From the NCBI RefSeq assembly GCF_026626635.1, contig NZ_JAPNKA010000001.1, positions 7,192,001-7,256,000 on the forward strand: a DNA stretch of 64,000 nt. Direction: 5' to 3'. The notes below the pieces were generated by a model. The model saw only the letters and a program-made list of their open reading frames with translations. It was not told where the DNA came from and ran no database searches. This document shows, piece by piece, positions 31,595 to 41,705 of this stretch; positions within the stretch are counted from its first letter, which is position 1; every line of letters begins with the position of its first letter. The position numbers and the translations under genes were made by a program. The DNA is from Archangium lansingense. GTDB taxonomy: Bacteria; Myxococcota; Myxococcia; Myxococcales; Myxococcaceae.

Positions 31595-34006
31595 TCAGGT
31601 CCGCAGGGCACCACCCAGGCGCTGGTTGACCTCGGAGATGATGCGCTGGTGGGCGGTGCTCACCTCGGCGTCGGTGAGCGTGCGCTCGGGCGAGCGATAG
31701 CGGATGGCGTAGGCCAGGTTCTTGTGGCCCTCGGCGATCTGCTTGCCGGTGTAGACGTCGAAGATGAGGGCGTCCTCCACCAAGGGGCCACCGACCTCCA
31801 GGATGACGCGGCGGACCTCGTCGTTCTGGAGCTCCAGGGGCACCACCACGGCCAGGTCCCGAAGCACGGCGGGGAAGCGCGGCAGGCCCTGGTACGCGGG
31901 CACGAGACGGGCGGCGGCGTACAGCGGCGCCGTGTCCACCTCGAAGGCGAAGACGTCCCGAGGCAGCTCCAGGGCCTTGGTGACCCGAGGGTGCAACTCG
32001 CCCACGTAGCCCAGGACGGTGCCATCGGCCAGCTCCACTCGAGCGCAGGCGCGCGGGTGGTACGCGGGAGCCTCCGCGGGGACGAAGCGAACGCCGTCCA
32101 CATGGAGCGCGTGCAGCACGGCCTCCAGGGCGCCCTTGGCGTCATAGAAGTCCGCCCGAGCCTCCTTCTGCGTCCACGTCCGCCCGCCGCGCAGGCCCCA
32201 CACGAGGCCTCCCAGGCGGTGCACCTCGCGGGTGGCGGGACGCTGGCCCTGACCGCCCTCGGGGTCCTGGAAGTAGGCCCGACCCGTCTCGTAGAGGGCC
32301 ACCGCGTCCACCTGGTGACGGACGCTGCGGGAGAGGTTCTCCAGCAGACCCGGCAGCAGGCTGGTGCGCATCACCGACTGCTCCACGCTCAGCGGGTTGA
32401 GGAGCGCCACGGGCTTGTCCTTCCCGCCCAGCACCTCCAGGGAGCGCGGCGCGACGAAGGAGTAGTTCACCACTTCACTCAACCCCATGCCGGAGAGGGC
32501 CTGGCGGGTGCGGCGCTCGGCCTCGGAGGTGGCGGGCTCGGGCCCCAGCTCGGCGAGGCCGCGCGGCAGCCGGGCGGGGATGTTGTCGTAGCCGTAGACG
32601 CGGGCGAGCTCCTCCATGAGGTCCTCCTCGCGCTCCACGTCCACGCGGGCGCGGGGCACCTCGAAGGTGGTCTGCCCGCTCCCCTCCTCCACCTGCTTGA
32701 AGCCCAGGGTGCCGAGGATGCGGCGGCACTCGGCCTCGGGGATGGCCACGCCGAGCACCTTCTCCACGCGGCCGTAGCGCAGCGTCACGCGGCGCGGCGG
32801 CTGGGGCTGCGGGTACACGTCCACCCGGCCCGGGGCCACGGTGCCACCGGCCAGCTCGGCGATGAGGGCCGCTGCCCGATCCGCGGCTGCAATGGTGGCA
32901 TCGAGGTCCACGCCGCGCTCGAAGCGGTGCGAGGCCTCGGTGTGCAGGCCGTGGCGCTTGGAGGAGCGGCGGATGCTCGAAGGCTGGAAGAAGGCGGACT
33001 CGAGCAGCACGCGCGTGGTGCCCGCGCTCACCTCACTGTCCTGGCCGCCCATGACGCCGGCGAGGGCCTGAGCCCGATCGCGGTCGCAGATGAGCAGATC
33101 CTCGGGCTCCAGCGCCCGCTCCTTGCCGTCGAGCGTGGTCATCTTCTCGCCCGGCTTCGCGGTGCGGACGATGATCTCCTGGCCGGCCACCTTGTCCAGG
33201 TCGAAGGCGTGCAGCGGCTGGCCGTACTCGAGGAGGACGAAGTTGGTGACGTCCACCACGTTGCTGATGGGGCGCACACCACAGGCCTTGAGCCGGTCCT
33301 GCAACCACTGGGGCGAGGGGCCGATCTTCACGTTCTCGATGACGCGAGCCGCGTAGCGCGGGCAGCGCACCGGGTCCTCGATGCGCACCTTGACCTTCTC
33401 GGAGGCGGGGGCACCGGACTCGGCGAGCTTCGGCTGGGGCGGACGCAGGGTGCCGCCGGTGGCCACGGCCACCTCGCGAGCCACGCCCAGGTGCGACAGG
33501 GCATCCGGCCTGTTCGGGGTGACGTTCACCTCCATCACCACGTCATCCAGCCCGAGCGCCTGGGCGATGGGCGTGCCGACCTTCAAATCCTGCGGAAGGA
33601 TGAGCAGGCCGGAGGACTCCTCGGAGAGGCCCAGCTCCTTGGAGGAGCAGAGCATGCCGAAGCTGTCCACGCCGCGCAGGGGGGCCTGCTTGATCTCCAC
33701 ACCATTGGGCAGCTTCGTGCCGATGGTGGCCAGCGGCACCTTGTCGCCGACCTTGAAGTTCTTGGCGCCGCAGACCACCTGCAGCGTCTCCGCACCGCCC
33801 ATGTCGATCTTCGTGACGGACAGCTTGTCCGCGTTGGGGTGCTGGACGGACTCCTTGATCTGCGCCACCACCACGCCGCGCAGACCCTCGCCGGGGCGCT
33901 CGAGGCCCTCGATCTCCAGCCCCACGGCGGTCAGCTTGCGCGCCAGCTCATCGACGCTGGCCGGCAGCGCCACATAGTCACCGAGCCACTTGACCGAGAT
34001 CTTCAT
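31595..34006 (-). CDS. pheT: Phenylalanyl-tRNA synthetase beta subunit
   Basis: The 803-residue protein forms the alpha2-beta2 enzyme that charges tRNA-Phe and edits mischarged Tyr. It begins MKISVKWLGDYVALP, contains the tRNA-binding EMAP-like domain (about 40-150; PNADKLSV), B3/B4 editing and B5 domains, the catalytic-like core, and a C-terminal anticodon-binding FDX-ACB domain (DVYTGKQIAEGHKNLAYAIR). Length is typical. The ATG at 34006 overlaps the pheS stop by one base (TAATG), so the two genes are translationally coupled. Longer in-frame starts inside pheS are not credible. Confidence 0.97.
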   Translation of the reverse strand: MKISVKWLGDYVALPASVDELARKLTAVGLEIEGLERPGEGLRGVVVAQIKESVQHPNADKLSVTKIDMGGAETLQVVCGAKNFKVGDKVPLATIGTKLPNGVEIKQAPLRGVDSFGMLCSSKELGLSEESSGLLILPQDLKVGTPIAQALGLDDVVMEVNVTPNRPDALSHLGVAREVAVATGGTLRPPQPKLAESGAPASEKVKVRIEDPVRCPRYAARVIENVKIGPSPQWLQDRLKACGVRPISNVVDVTNFVLLEYGQPLHAFDLDKVAGQEIIVRTAKPGEKMTTLDGKERALEPEDLLICDRDRAQALAGVMGGQDSEVSAGTTRVLLESAFFQPSSIRRSSKRHGLHTEASHRFERGVDLDATIAAADRAAALIAELAGGTVAPGRVDVYPQPQPPRRVTLRYGRVEKVLGVAIPEAECRRILGTLGFKQVEEGSGQTTFEVPRARVDVEREEDLMEELARVYGYDNIPARLPRGLAELGPEPATSEAERRTRQALSGMGLSEVVNYSFVAPRSLEVLGGKDKPVALLNPLSVEQSVMRTSLLPGLLENLSRSVRHQVDAVALYETGRAYFQDPEGGQGQRPATREVHRLGGLVWGLRGGRTWTQKEARADFYDAKGALEAVLHALHVDGVRFVPAEAPAYHPRACARVELADGTVLGYVGELHPRVTKALELPRDVFAFEVDTAPLYAAARLVPAYQGLPRFPAVLRDLAVVVPLELQNDEVRRVILEVGGPLVEDALIFDVYTGKQIAEGHKNLAYAIRYRSPERTLTDAEVSTAHQRIISEVNQRLGGALRT

Positions 34007-35055
34007 TAGAACTGCTCCAGGAAGCGCGCGTCGTTCTCGAACATCATCCGCAGGTCGTCGATCCGGTAGCGCAGCATGGCGATGCGCTCCACGCCCATGC
34101 CGAACGCGTACCCGGTGACCTCGGAGGGGTCGTAGCCGCTGTACTTGAAGACGTTGGGGTGCACCATGCCGCTGCCGAGCACCTCCAGCCAGCCGGTCTG
34201 CTTGCAGATGCGGCAGCCCTTGCCCCCGCACGAGGTGCAGGAGATGTCCACCTCGGCCGAGGGCTCGGTGAAGGGGAAGAAGGAGGGGCGGAAGCGCGTG
34301 CGCGTGTCCGAACCGAAGAAGGCCTTCACGAAGGCATCCAGGGTGCCCTTGAGCTCGGCGAAGCTGACGTCCTTGTCCACCAGCAGGCCCTCCACCTGGT
34401 GGAACATGGGCGTGTGGGTGATGTCCGAGTCGCGCCGGTAGACGCGGCCGGGCATGACGGCGCGGAAGGGCGGCTTGCGGTTGAGCATGAAGCGCACCTG
34501 CACCGGGGACGTGTGCGTGCGCAGCAGCACGGGGCTGTCCGCCTTCTTCGCGTGGCCGAGCGAGGCCTCGTCCACATAGAAGGTGTCCTGCATGTCGCGC
34601 GCAGGGTGGTCCTTCGGGAGGTTGAGCGCCTCGAAGTTGTAGTAGTCCAGCTCGATCTCCGGCCCGTGGGCCACCTCGAAACCGAGCCGCTGGAAGGTGC
34701 GGACGATCTCCTCCATCGTCCGGGACACCGGGTGGCGGCTGCCGGGGGTCGCGGCGCGACCGGGCAGCGTCACATCCAGCTTGGGACCGCGCAGCTCGGC
34801 CTCCAGGGCCGCGTCCTCAGCGCGCTGGACGGCATCGGCCAGGAGCTTCTCAATCTCCGCCTTGACCTGGTTGGCTACCTCGCCGAGGGCGCGGCGCTCG
34901 TCGGGGGGCAGCTTGCCCATTCCTCCGAGGACACCGGACAGCTCACCCTTCTTGCCGAGGTAGCGGATTCGGAGCGCCTCCACCGCGGACGGCTCCGAGG
35001 CGACGGAGATCTCCCGCCGCGCCGCATCCGCGAGTGCCTGCAAGCGATCTCGCAT
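34006..35055 (-). CDS. pheS: Phenylalanyl-tRNA synthetase alpha subunit
   Basis: The 349-residue protein is the catalytic subunit. The N-terminal coiled coil is followed by class II motifs including HPVSRTMEEIVRTFQRLGFE, the Phe-binding region and motif 3 (FGMGVERIAMLRYRIDDLR). I chose the ATG at 35055 (MRDRLQALADAARREI) because GGGAGG lies just upstream; the longer frame starting at 35127 would begin inside the terminator-like hairpin upstream. It is co-transcribed with pheT and possibly with rplT, subject to that hairpin. Confidence 0.97.
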   Translation of the reverse strand: MRDRLQALADAARREISVASEPSAVEALRIRYLGKKGELSGVLGGMGKLPPDERRALGEVANQVKAEIEKLLADAVQRAEDAALEAELRGPKLDVTLPGRAATPGSRHPVSRTMEEIVRTFQRLGFEVAHGPEIELDYYNFEALNLPKDHPARDMQDTFYVDEASLGHAKKADSPVLLRTHTSPVQVRFMLNRKPPFRAVMPGRVYRRDSDITHTPMFHQVEGLLVDKDVSFAELKGTLDAFVKAFFGSDTRTRFRPSFFPFTEPSAEVDISCTSCGGKGCRICKQTGWLEVLGSGMVHPNVFKYSGYDPSEVTGYAFGMGVERIAMLRYRIDDLRMMFENDARFLEQF

Positions 35056-35091
35056 GGAACTTCGCCTCCCTTTCCCGGCCGAGCCGGGGCC

Positions 35092-35120
35092 AAAAAAAAG
35101 GGCCGCCCGAGGGGCAGCCC
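35092..35120 (-). terminator. Terminator or attenuator between rplT and pheS
   Basis: On the minus strand a 9-bp GC stem with one T-G pair and a three-base loop (35100-35120) is followed by eight T residues (35092-35099). It stands 37 bases before the pheS ATG, so it either ends the infC-rpmI-rplT transcript or regulates pheST by attenuation. I found no Phe-rich leader peptide in the gap. Confidence 0.85.
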
Positions 35121-35208
35121 GTTTCAAACTCGCGAGCGGTACGGCCTTCCAGGGGAAGACCGCGGCCGCTCACTCTCGAGGCCGGCCATGGGGACCGGCC
35201 CTCATCAC

Positions 35209-35556
35209 TCAGGCCGCCTTCGCGATTTTGGCGACAGCGGCGAAACCAGCGGGATCCGAGATGGCCATGTCGGACAGGACCTTGCGATCCAGGGCGATCT
35301 TGTTCTTGGCCAGGCCGGCGATCAGCCGCGAGTAGGACAGGCCCACGGTGCGGGCGGCCGCGTTGATGCGAACGATCCACAGCGAGCGGAAGTTCCGCTT
35401 GCGGGCGGCGCGATCACGGGCGGCGTAATCCAGCGCGCGCTCCACGGCCTGGTTGGCCCGCTTGTAGCAGTTCTTGCGGCGGCCACGGTAACCCTTGGCC
35501 AGTTTCAGAATCCTATTACGACGGCGACGAGCCTTGAAACCCTTCTTGACGCGCAT
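35209..35556 (-). CDS. rplT: 50S ribosomal protein L20
   Basis: The 115-residue protein binds 23S rRNA and is needed early in large-subunit assembly. It begins MRVKKGFKARRRRNRILKLA, has the typical basic N-terminal extension (KGYRGRRKNCYKRANQAVER) and the conserved SLWIVRINAAARTVGLSYSR segment. Length matches the family. It lies 87 bases downstream of rpmI. In other bacteria L20 represses this operon by binding its leader; I see no clear site here. Confidence 0.97.
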   Translation of the reverse strand: MRVKKGFKARRRRNRILKLAKGYRGRRKNCYKRANQAVERALDYAARDRAARKRNFRSLWIVRINAAARTVGLSYSRLIAGLAKNKIALDRKVLSDMAISDPAGFAAVAKIAKAA

Positions 35557-35643
35557 TGCTGACTCCTGACTGCTGCGAGGTGTTTGAAAACCCCCGGCTC
35601 CGGCTGTTCACCGCACCGACAGGGCCCTCTGGACTACGTGCTG

Positions 35644-35853
35644 CTAGTTCGCCCCGTAGGGGAACATCTCCTTGACCACCTTCTTGCCATCCATGTCCTT
35701 CAGGTGGCCGGTGCCGCGGTGCTCGCGCTTGAGCTTCTGGGACTTGGCGTGGGTGAAGAGGTGCTTACCGAGGGCCTTGCCGAACTTCACCTTGCCGGTC
35801 TTCTTCACCTGGAAGCGCTTCTTGGCGCCGCTACGGGTCTTCAACTTGGGCAT
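35644..35853 (-). CDS. rpmI: 50S ribosomal protein L35
   Basis: A 69-residue, Lys/Arg-rich ribosomal protein beginning MPKLKTRSGAKKRFQVKKTG, with KQK-type central and C-terminal motifs (KREHRGTGHLKDMDGKKVV). Length and sequence are standard. It sits between infC (95 bases upstream) and rplT in the conserved infC-rpmI-rplT order. Confidence 0.97.
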   Translation of the reverse strand: MPKLKTRSGAKKRFQVKKTGKVKFGKALGKHLFTHAKSQKLKREHRGTGHLKDMDGKKVVKEMFPYGAN

Positions 35854-35948
35854 CTTGCGGTTCCTTCCTTCAACTACCCATCCGCCGCAGCGAATCGCCG
35901 TCAGCGTGTGTCAGGGCCGACGGCTTGGAAGCCGCTGGCCGGGTCCAA

Positions 35949-36641
<693 letters not shown>

Positions 36642-36644
<3 letters not shown>

Positions 36645-36656
36645 GTGACTCCCTCC
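36642..36656 (-). promoter_or_regulatory. Strong ribosome-binding site with ATC start codon of infC
   Basis: On the minus strand GGAGGGAGT (36656-36648) stands three bases before ATC (36644-36642), ideal SD spacing. E. coli infC starts with AUU and Myxococcus dsg is reported to start with AUC. The position matches where the conserved IF-3 sequence begins. Confidence 0.75.
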
Positions 36657-36767
36657 AGACAGTGGGAGTAGGTACTCCCCTCGGAAGGGGGGCAAGATAC
36701 TTGCCAGCTATAGGGAGTCAAGGGGTGTCAATGACCCATGACTCCGGGTGTGACCTCACGGGTGGCC

Positions 36768-38696
36768 TCACGGCCAGGCGGCTTCTTTCTCCAGGAGGGC
36801 CTCGAAGGCCTCCAGCTTCATGGTCTTGAGGTCCTCGCCGCCGTAGCGCCGGGGGGACACGCCCCCCGCCTCCACCTCGTTGTCGCCGATGACGAGGGTG
36901 AAGGGGATCTTCTGGAGCTGGGCGTCGCGGATCTTCGCGTTGAGCGTCAGGCCGCGCTCGTCGAAGTCGACCCGGTAGCCCTTGGCGCGCAGCTGGTCGC
37001 GCACCTTGAGGGCGTAGTCCTTCTGACGGTCCGCCACGGTGACGAGCATGGCCTGCACCGGGGCCAGCCACGCGGGGAAGGCGCCCGCGAAGTGCTCGAT
37101 GAGGATGGCGATGAAGCGCTCGAAAGAGCCGTAGATGGCGCGGTGGAGCACCACGGGGCGGTGCTCGGCGTTGTCGTCGCCGATGTAGGTGAGATCGAAC
37201 CGCTCGGCGGCCTGGTAGTCGAGCTGCATGGTGCCGAGCTGCCACTTGCGGCCGATGCTGTCGGACACATCGAAGTCGATCTTCGGGCCGTAGAAGGCGC
37301 CATCGCCCGGCTTGAGCTCGTACTGCAGGCCCAGGCTCTCCAGGGCCGTCTTCAGGCCGCCCTCCGCGCGGTCCCACTGCTCGTCGGTACCGAGGCGATT
37401 GACGGGCCGGGTGGACAGCTTCACCGCGTACGTCAGGCCCACCGCCTTGTAGACGCGGTCCAGCAGTTGCACGAAGCGCCGGACCTCGTCGGCGATCTGG
37501 CTCTCCATGCAGTAGATGTGCGCGTCGTCCTGGGCGAACTGGCGCACGCGGGTGAGACCGCCCAGCGAGCCAGCCGCCTCATTGCGGTGGAGCACGTCCT
37601 GGGTGTGCAGGCGCAGGGGCAGGTCGCGGTAGCTGTGCTTCTTGAAGCCGTAGTACAGGTGATGACTCGGGCAGTTCATCGGCTTCAGCGAGAAGTCATG
37701 CTCCCCGGACTCGTTGTCGAGCACGAGGAACATGTTCTCCTTGTACTTGCCCCAGTGGCCGCTCGTCTCCCACAGGCCCTTGTTGTAGAGCAGCGGGGTC
37801 TTGATCTCGACGTAGCCGGTCTCGCTCGTCAGCCGGCGCATGAAGGTGGCCAGGGTGTTGTAGAGCGTGGTGCCCTTGGGGGTCCAGAAGGCCCCACCCG
37901 GCGAGTACTGGTGGAAGTGGAAGAGATCCAGCTCCTTGCCCAGCTTGCGGTGGTCGCGCTTGCGCGCCTCCTCCACACGGGTGATGTAGGCATCGAGCGC
38001 CTTCTTGTCGAAGAAGGCCGTGCCGTAGATGCGCTGGAGCATCGGGTTGCGATGGTCTCCGCGCCAGTAGGCGCCGCTGGTGGACAGCAGCTTGATGACG
38101 CCGATCTTCCCGGTGCTGGGGGCGTGGGGCCCCAGGCAGAAATCCACCCAGTCGCCGTGGGTGTAGAGCGTGAGCGTCTTGGCGCCCTTGGCCGCGATGT
38201 CCTTGACGATCTCGACCTTGAACTTCTCGCCCTTGCCCTCGAAGAGCTTGATGGCGTCGTCCATGGAGATCTCGCTCCGGACGAAGGGCTGGTTCTGGGC
38301 GATCTCCTTGTTGGCCTCCGCCTCGATCTTCTCGAGGTCCTCGGGCGTGAAGGGCTTCTCGCGGAAGAAGTCGTAGTAGAAGCCCTCCTCCGTCGCGGGA
38401 CCGATGGTCACCTGCGTGCCCGGGAAGAGGCGCTGCACCACGCTGGCCACCACGTGCGCGGCGTCGTGCCGGATGAGCTCCAGGCCCTCGGGGCTCTTGG
38501 AGGTGAAGATCTGCAGCTGCGCGTCCTCGCTGAGGGGACGCGCCAGATCCATATCCTGGCCATTCACGCGCGCGAACAGGGCGGCCTTGGCCAGGCCGGC
38601 CCCGATGCTGTCGCGCACGAAGTCCGCGATGGTCGTGCCCCGGGGTGCCTGCTTCTGGCTGCCATCGGGGAGCGTCACCGTGATCTGATCCGCCAT
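36768..38696 (-). CDS. thrS: Threonyl-tRNA synthetase
   Basis: The 642-residue class II synthetase charges tRNA-Thr. Domains in order: TGS (about 1-65), the editing domain with HxxxH (HDAAHVVASVVQRLFPG near 78, and the Cys/His pair around 184), the catalytic core with motif 2 (LHRNEAAGSLGGLTRVRQF) and zinc ligands (MNCPSHHLYYGFKKHSYRDL), and the C-terminal anticodon-binding domain from about 540. Length is typical. It lies upstream of infC in the conserved thrS-infC-rpmI-rplT order, about 120 bases before the infC start. That gap includes a GGCAAG/CTTGCC inverted repeat (36691-36705) of unknown role. Confidence 0.97.
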   Translation of the reverse strand: MADQITVTLPDGSQKQAPRGTTIADFVRDSIGAGLAKAALFARVNGQDMDLARPLSEDAQLQIFTSKSPEGLELIRHDAAHVVASVVQRLFPGTQVTIGPATEEGFYYDFFREKPFTPEDLEKIEAEANKEIAQNQPFVRSEISMDDAIKLFEGKGEKFKVEIVKDIAAKGAKTLTLYTHGDWVDFCLGPHAPSTGKIGVIKLLSTSGAYWRGDHRNPMLQRIYGTAFFDKKALDAYITRVEEARKRDHRKLGKELDLFHFHQYSPGGAFWTPKGTTLYNTLATFMRRLTSETGYVEIKTPLLYNKGLWETSGHWGKYKENMFLVLDNESGEHDFSLKPMNCPSHHLYYGFKKHSYRDLPLRLHTQDVLHRNEAAGSLGGLTRVRQFAQDDAHIYCMESQIADEVRRFVQLLDRVYKAVGLTYAVKLSTRPVNRLGTDEQWDRAEGGLKTALESLGLQYELKPGDGAFYGPKIDFDVSDSIGRKWQLGTMQLDYQAAERFDLTYIGDDNAEHRPVVLHRAIYGSFERFIAILIEHFAGAFPAWLAPVQAMLVTVADRQKDYALKVRDQLRAKGYRVDFDERGLTLNAKIRDAQLQKIPFTLVIGDNEVEAGGVSPRRYGGEDLKTMKLEAFEALLEKEAAWP

Positions 38697-38770
38697 GCGA
38701 GACCTCGGAAAAGAACGCGGGCGGCAGGCTCATCAGCCTTGCCGCCCGCAGTTGAAAACCCGTACTGAAG

Positions 38771-38842
<72 letters not shown>

Positions 38843-38930
38843 GTTCGCCGCCGCGACTGCCGCCGTCGAAGGTGGGCGGGGAATACGATGGGCAGCCCGG
38901 AGCTGTCAAGGAAACACCGACAGAGGTACC

Positions 38931-39653
38931 TCATGTTCCCCGTCGATTTTCGATCAGCACCCGGGCGCGAGCCATCACCGCGTCGAACATGGCGGGGGTG
39001 AGCCGGCCCGTCTGGGTGTTCTGCTGGCTCACGTGGTAGCAGCCCAACAGGAGCGGGGCCCCCGGCAGGGCCAGCTCCGCCCCGTGACCGAACGCCGGCC
39101 GGGGCGAGGGAATGGCCACCCCCACCCTCTCCAGCCAGGCGAGCGTCGCATTCCAGGCAATGGCCCCCAGGGTCAGCACCACCTGGGTGGGTAGCAGGGC
39201 CATCTCCCGGTCCAGGAAGGGGGCGCACCGGCTGAGCTCCTCCGGCAGGGGCTTGTTGTCCGGCGGTGCGCACTTGCACGGCGCGACGATGTAGGCCCCC
39301 GTCAGCGCGAGGCCGTCCTCCCGGTGCTCGCTCCGAGGCTGGTTGGCGAAACCCGCCCGGTGCAGCCCGGCGAAGAGGAAGTCCCCCGAGCGGTCTCCAG
39401 TGAAGACCCGGCCCGTCCGGTTGGCCCCATGCGCTGCCGGCGCCAGCCCGAGGATGACCAGCTCCGCGCCAGGGTCCCCGAAGCCGGGCACCGGCCGTCC
39501 CCAATAGGTCCAGTCGCGGAAGGCCCGGCGCTTCTCCCGGGCCACCTGCTCCCGCCACGCCACCAACCGGGGACACGCCCGGCAGGTGATGATCTCCTCA
39601 TGAAGGCGCGCGAGCCCCGCCGCGCCCGTCCCTGTTGCCTTGCTCTTCGCCAC
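38931..39653 (-). CDS. Uracil-DNA glycosylase, family 5 (UdgB-type)
   Basis: The enzyme removes uracil and related deaminated bases from DNA. It has the family-5 signatures: GLAPAAHGANRTGRVFTGD in motif 1, lacking the usual polar catalytic residue of family 1, and HVSQQNTQTG near the C-terminus. Four Cys around CRACPRL and PCKCAPP fit the 4Fe-4S cluster of families 4 and 5. I chose the GTG at 39653 because AAGGGGA precedes it; the frame extends to a GTG at 39692 with no clear ribosome-binding site. The length of 240 residues is normal. Confidence 0.92.
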   Translation of the reverse strand: MAKSKATGTGAAGLARLHEEIITCRACPRLVAWREQVAREKRRAFRDWTYWGRPVPGFGDPGAELVILGLAPAAHGANRTGRVFTGDRSGDFLFAGLHRAGFANQPRSEHREDGLALTGAYIVAPCKCAPPDNKPLPEELSRCAPFLDREMALLPTQVVLTLGAIAWNATLAWLERVGVAIPSPRPAFGHGAELALPGAPLLLGCYHVSQQNTQTGRLTPAMFDAVMARARVLIENRRGT

Positions 39654-39734
39654 GGTCCCCTTCCCTAGCGCCTCACCCCACCCCCGCGCCACCGTCCACT
39701 CCGCTGGACGGCTTCGGGCCAGGGGACAGGTGGA

Positions 39735-40958
39735 TCAGGGGGTGGGTCCCTCGCCCGTGTAGAGGCCGGTCCGCTTGTAGCGCTCCACCACCACGCTCAG
39801 CACCACCTTGAGAATGGCCGTGGTGGGAACCGCGAGCAGGATACCCGTGAAGCCGAACAGCTCGCCAAAGGCCAGGATGGCGATGATGACGGCCACCGAC
39901 GAGAGACCCACCTTGTCGCCCACCACCTTGGGGGTGATGAAGAAGCCCTCGGCCATCTGGCCCACCACGAAGGTGCCCGCCACCGCCGCGAGCTGCCAGG
40001 GGCCCTGCCAGGACAGCATCAACCCCAGCGCCGCCAGCACCACCCCCAGGCCCGTCCCCAGGTACGGCACCATGTTGCCGAACCCAGCGATGACGCCGAT
40101 GACGATGGCCAGATCGATGCGCGCGAACCACAGGCCGGTGCCGTAGAGAATCGAGAGGATGGCTCCCACGGTGATCTGCCCGCGCACGAAGGCGGACAGG
40201 ACGTCATCCACCTCGGAGAAGCGTCGGGCGACCAGCCCCACCGCCCGGCGAGGCACCAGCCCCTTCACCATCCCCACGAGCTGCGGATAGTCCTGGAGGA
40301 AGAAGAAACCCAGCACCGGCACCACCAGCAGGCCCAACAGCGTGGCCACGACCCGAGCGGTATTGCCCGCGAAGCTCGCCACCAGCCGCGCCGCGGTGGG
40401 CCCCGCGCTCTGGAGAATCTCCGAGGCCTGGGCCCCCAACTCCGTCATGCGCTGCCGCAGCAGGTCCGGCAACGGGCGCCCCAGCAGCGACTCCACCTGC
40501 GGCACCACCCGCTCACTCGCCCGGCGGAAGAAGTCCGGCAGCTTGATGGCCTCCTCCCGGAAGACGGGGATGAGGTAGAGCACCGCCCCCACCATCAGCA
40601 GCAGACACCCGGTGAACACCACGCTCGTCCCAAGGGTGCGGTTGAGGCCCCGGCGCTCCAGCACGGTGACAATCGGGTTGAGCACGTACGCCATGGCGAG
40701 CGCCAGCAGCACCGGCACCGCCACGCCTCCGAAGACCGACAGCAGCGCGAACACCAGCGCCAGCGAGCCCACCATGGCTGCTGACCACGCGAAGTCCACC
40801 CGCCGAGCCTCGACCTCGGAGAGCTCGCCCTCGGCGGGCGGTGGCTCCACCGGAACGGACCTCGGCTCTGGCTCGGGGGCCCGCCTCGGCTCCGCCTCGG
40901 ACTTCACCACGTGCAGGGACGTCTCCGCCGGAGCCGCCCGCTCCACCTGCGCCTTCAC
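39735..40958 (-). CDS. AI-2E/PerM family membrane permease
   Basis: The 407-residue protein has a Pro/Glu-rich cytoplasmic N-terminus (about 70 residues), then the family layout: three N-terminal membrane helices, a soluble amphipathic segment (RRASERVVPQVESLLGRPLP), and about five C-terminal helices with the conserved GNMVPYLGTGLGVVLAALGL and PKVVGDKVGLSS motifs. Members export autoinducer-2 or act as ion antiporters; the substrate here is unknown. The GTG at 40958 is taken as the start. An SD-like GAGAGGAG lies about 50 bases upstream of it and after the in-frame stop, so a start slightly upstream at a non-standard codon cannot be excluded. It lies 80 bases upstream of the uracil-DNA glycosylase on the same strand. 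Confidence 0.92.
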   Translation of the reverse strand: MKAQVERAAPAETSLHVVKSEAEPRRAPEPEPRSVPVEPPPAEGELSEVEARRVDFAWSAAMVGSLALVFALLSVFGGVAVPVLLALAMAYVLNPIVTVLERRGLNRTLGTSVVFTGCLLLMVGAVLYLIPVFREEAIKLPDFFRRASERVVPQVESLLGRPLPDLLRQRMTELGAQASEILQSAGPTAARLVASFAGNTARVVATLLGLLVVPVLGFFFLQDYPQLVGMVKGLVPRRAVGLVARRFSEVDDVLSAFVRGQITVGAILSILYGTGLWFARIDLAIVIGVIAGFGNMVPYLGTGLGVVLAALGLMLSWQGPWQLAAVAGTFVVGQMAEGFFITPKVVGDKVGLSSVAVIIAILAFGELFGFTGILLAVPTTAILKVVLSVVVERYKRTGLYTGEGPTP

Positions 40959-41270
40959 CGCGCGCGCCTTGCTTCTCTTGTTGCGTCCGATGACGAGCTC
41001 CTCTCAACACATGCCCAGGGGGCCCAGGATACTACACGAGAGGAGAGGTCTCTCCGGCAGGCGACCTGTCGGGCGGGATCCCCCACCGTCCGCGTCACGA
41101 ATGGCACTCGCGGACTCAATCCATGGGCCCCTTCCTTCAATCCCAGACATGAGTCCATGACGGACGCAGCACCCCATCCGCCTCGAGCGTCATGTATTCC
41201 TTTTCGTGGCTCCCTCCCACCGCCAGCGTTAGGAATGCATTGACAATCACCCACTCCAAACGGAGGCGTC
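40959..41270. other. Intergenic region, divergent
   Basis: This 312-base gap separates the leftward permease from a rightward secreted small protein. I see a GGAGG ribosome-binding site just before 41271. No gene, repeat or terminator is recognisable. Confidence 0.5.
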
Positions 41271-41669
41271 ATGAAACGAAAGACAATAGCCGCCATCCTG
41301 GGCGCACTGGGTCTGGCGAGCACTCTCGTCATCCTGCCAACGACGTCCGCCAAGGCTCAAGGCGACTCGGGCTCCTGCACCTTGTACGCCAAGCCCCCCT
41401 TCCAGATTGAGTTCGGCATCGCGGGCGACGGCGGGCGCATGGGCTGCACCAATAACGCGAATATCACCGTCCGAATCCGGGAACACAGGCGGTTTTTGCC
41501 AGACAGGACACGAGCTCAGCAAACTGGTGACCTCGTCAACGGCGAATTCCGGCTCTCGTTCCCCTGCCCCATCCTCAACCCCAAACCCATCACGGTATTC
41601 ACGGAGACCCTTGTGAACGGAACGAATCAGAAGGTCCAGTCGCCACGTAGGACCCTTCTTGGTTGCTAG
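41271..41669 (+). CDS. Small secreted protein, unknown function
   Basis: The 132-residue protein begins with a clear signal peptide (MKRKTIAAILGALGLASTLV, cleavage probably after SAKAQ near residue 30). The mature part of about 100 residues has four Cys (positions around 36, 59, 99 and 132), suggesting disulfides, and no domain I recognise. The ATG has GGAGG six bases upstream, which supports translation. It stands alone, facing the convergent PEGA lipoprotein gene. Export to periplasm or medium is the only supported statement. Confidence 0.75.
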   Translation: MKRKTIAAILGALGLASTLVILPTTSAKAQGDSGSCTLYAKPPFQIEFGIAGDGGRMGCTNNANITVRIREHRRFLPDRTRAQQTGDLVNGEFRLSFPCPILNPKPITVFTETLVNGTNQKVQSPRRTLLGC

Positions 41670-41705
41670 GGGCCACTCGGGTTTCAGCGACCAGACCTAC
41701 GAGCG

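Noticed and set aside
31649..34009. 786-codon plus-strand frame
   Set aside because: Antisense to pheT.
34007..34231. N-terminal extension of pheT into pheS
   Set aside because: The extension is out-of-frame pheS sequence; the conserved PheT start and TAATG coupling place the start at 34006.
35121..35208. Leader peptide for pheST attenuation
   Set aside because: Two short ORFs exist but neither contains Phe codons in a run.
36738..38768. 676-codon plus-strand frame
   Set aside because: Antisense to thrS.
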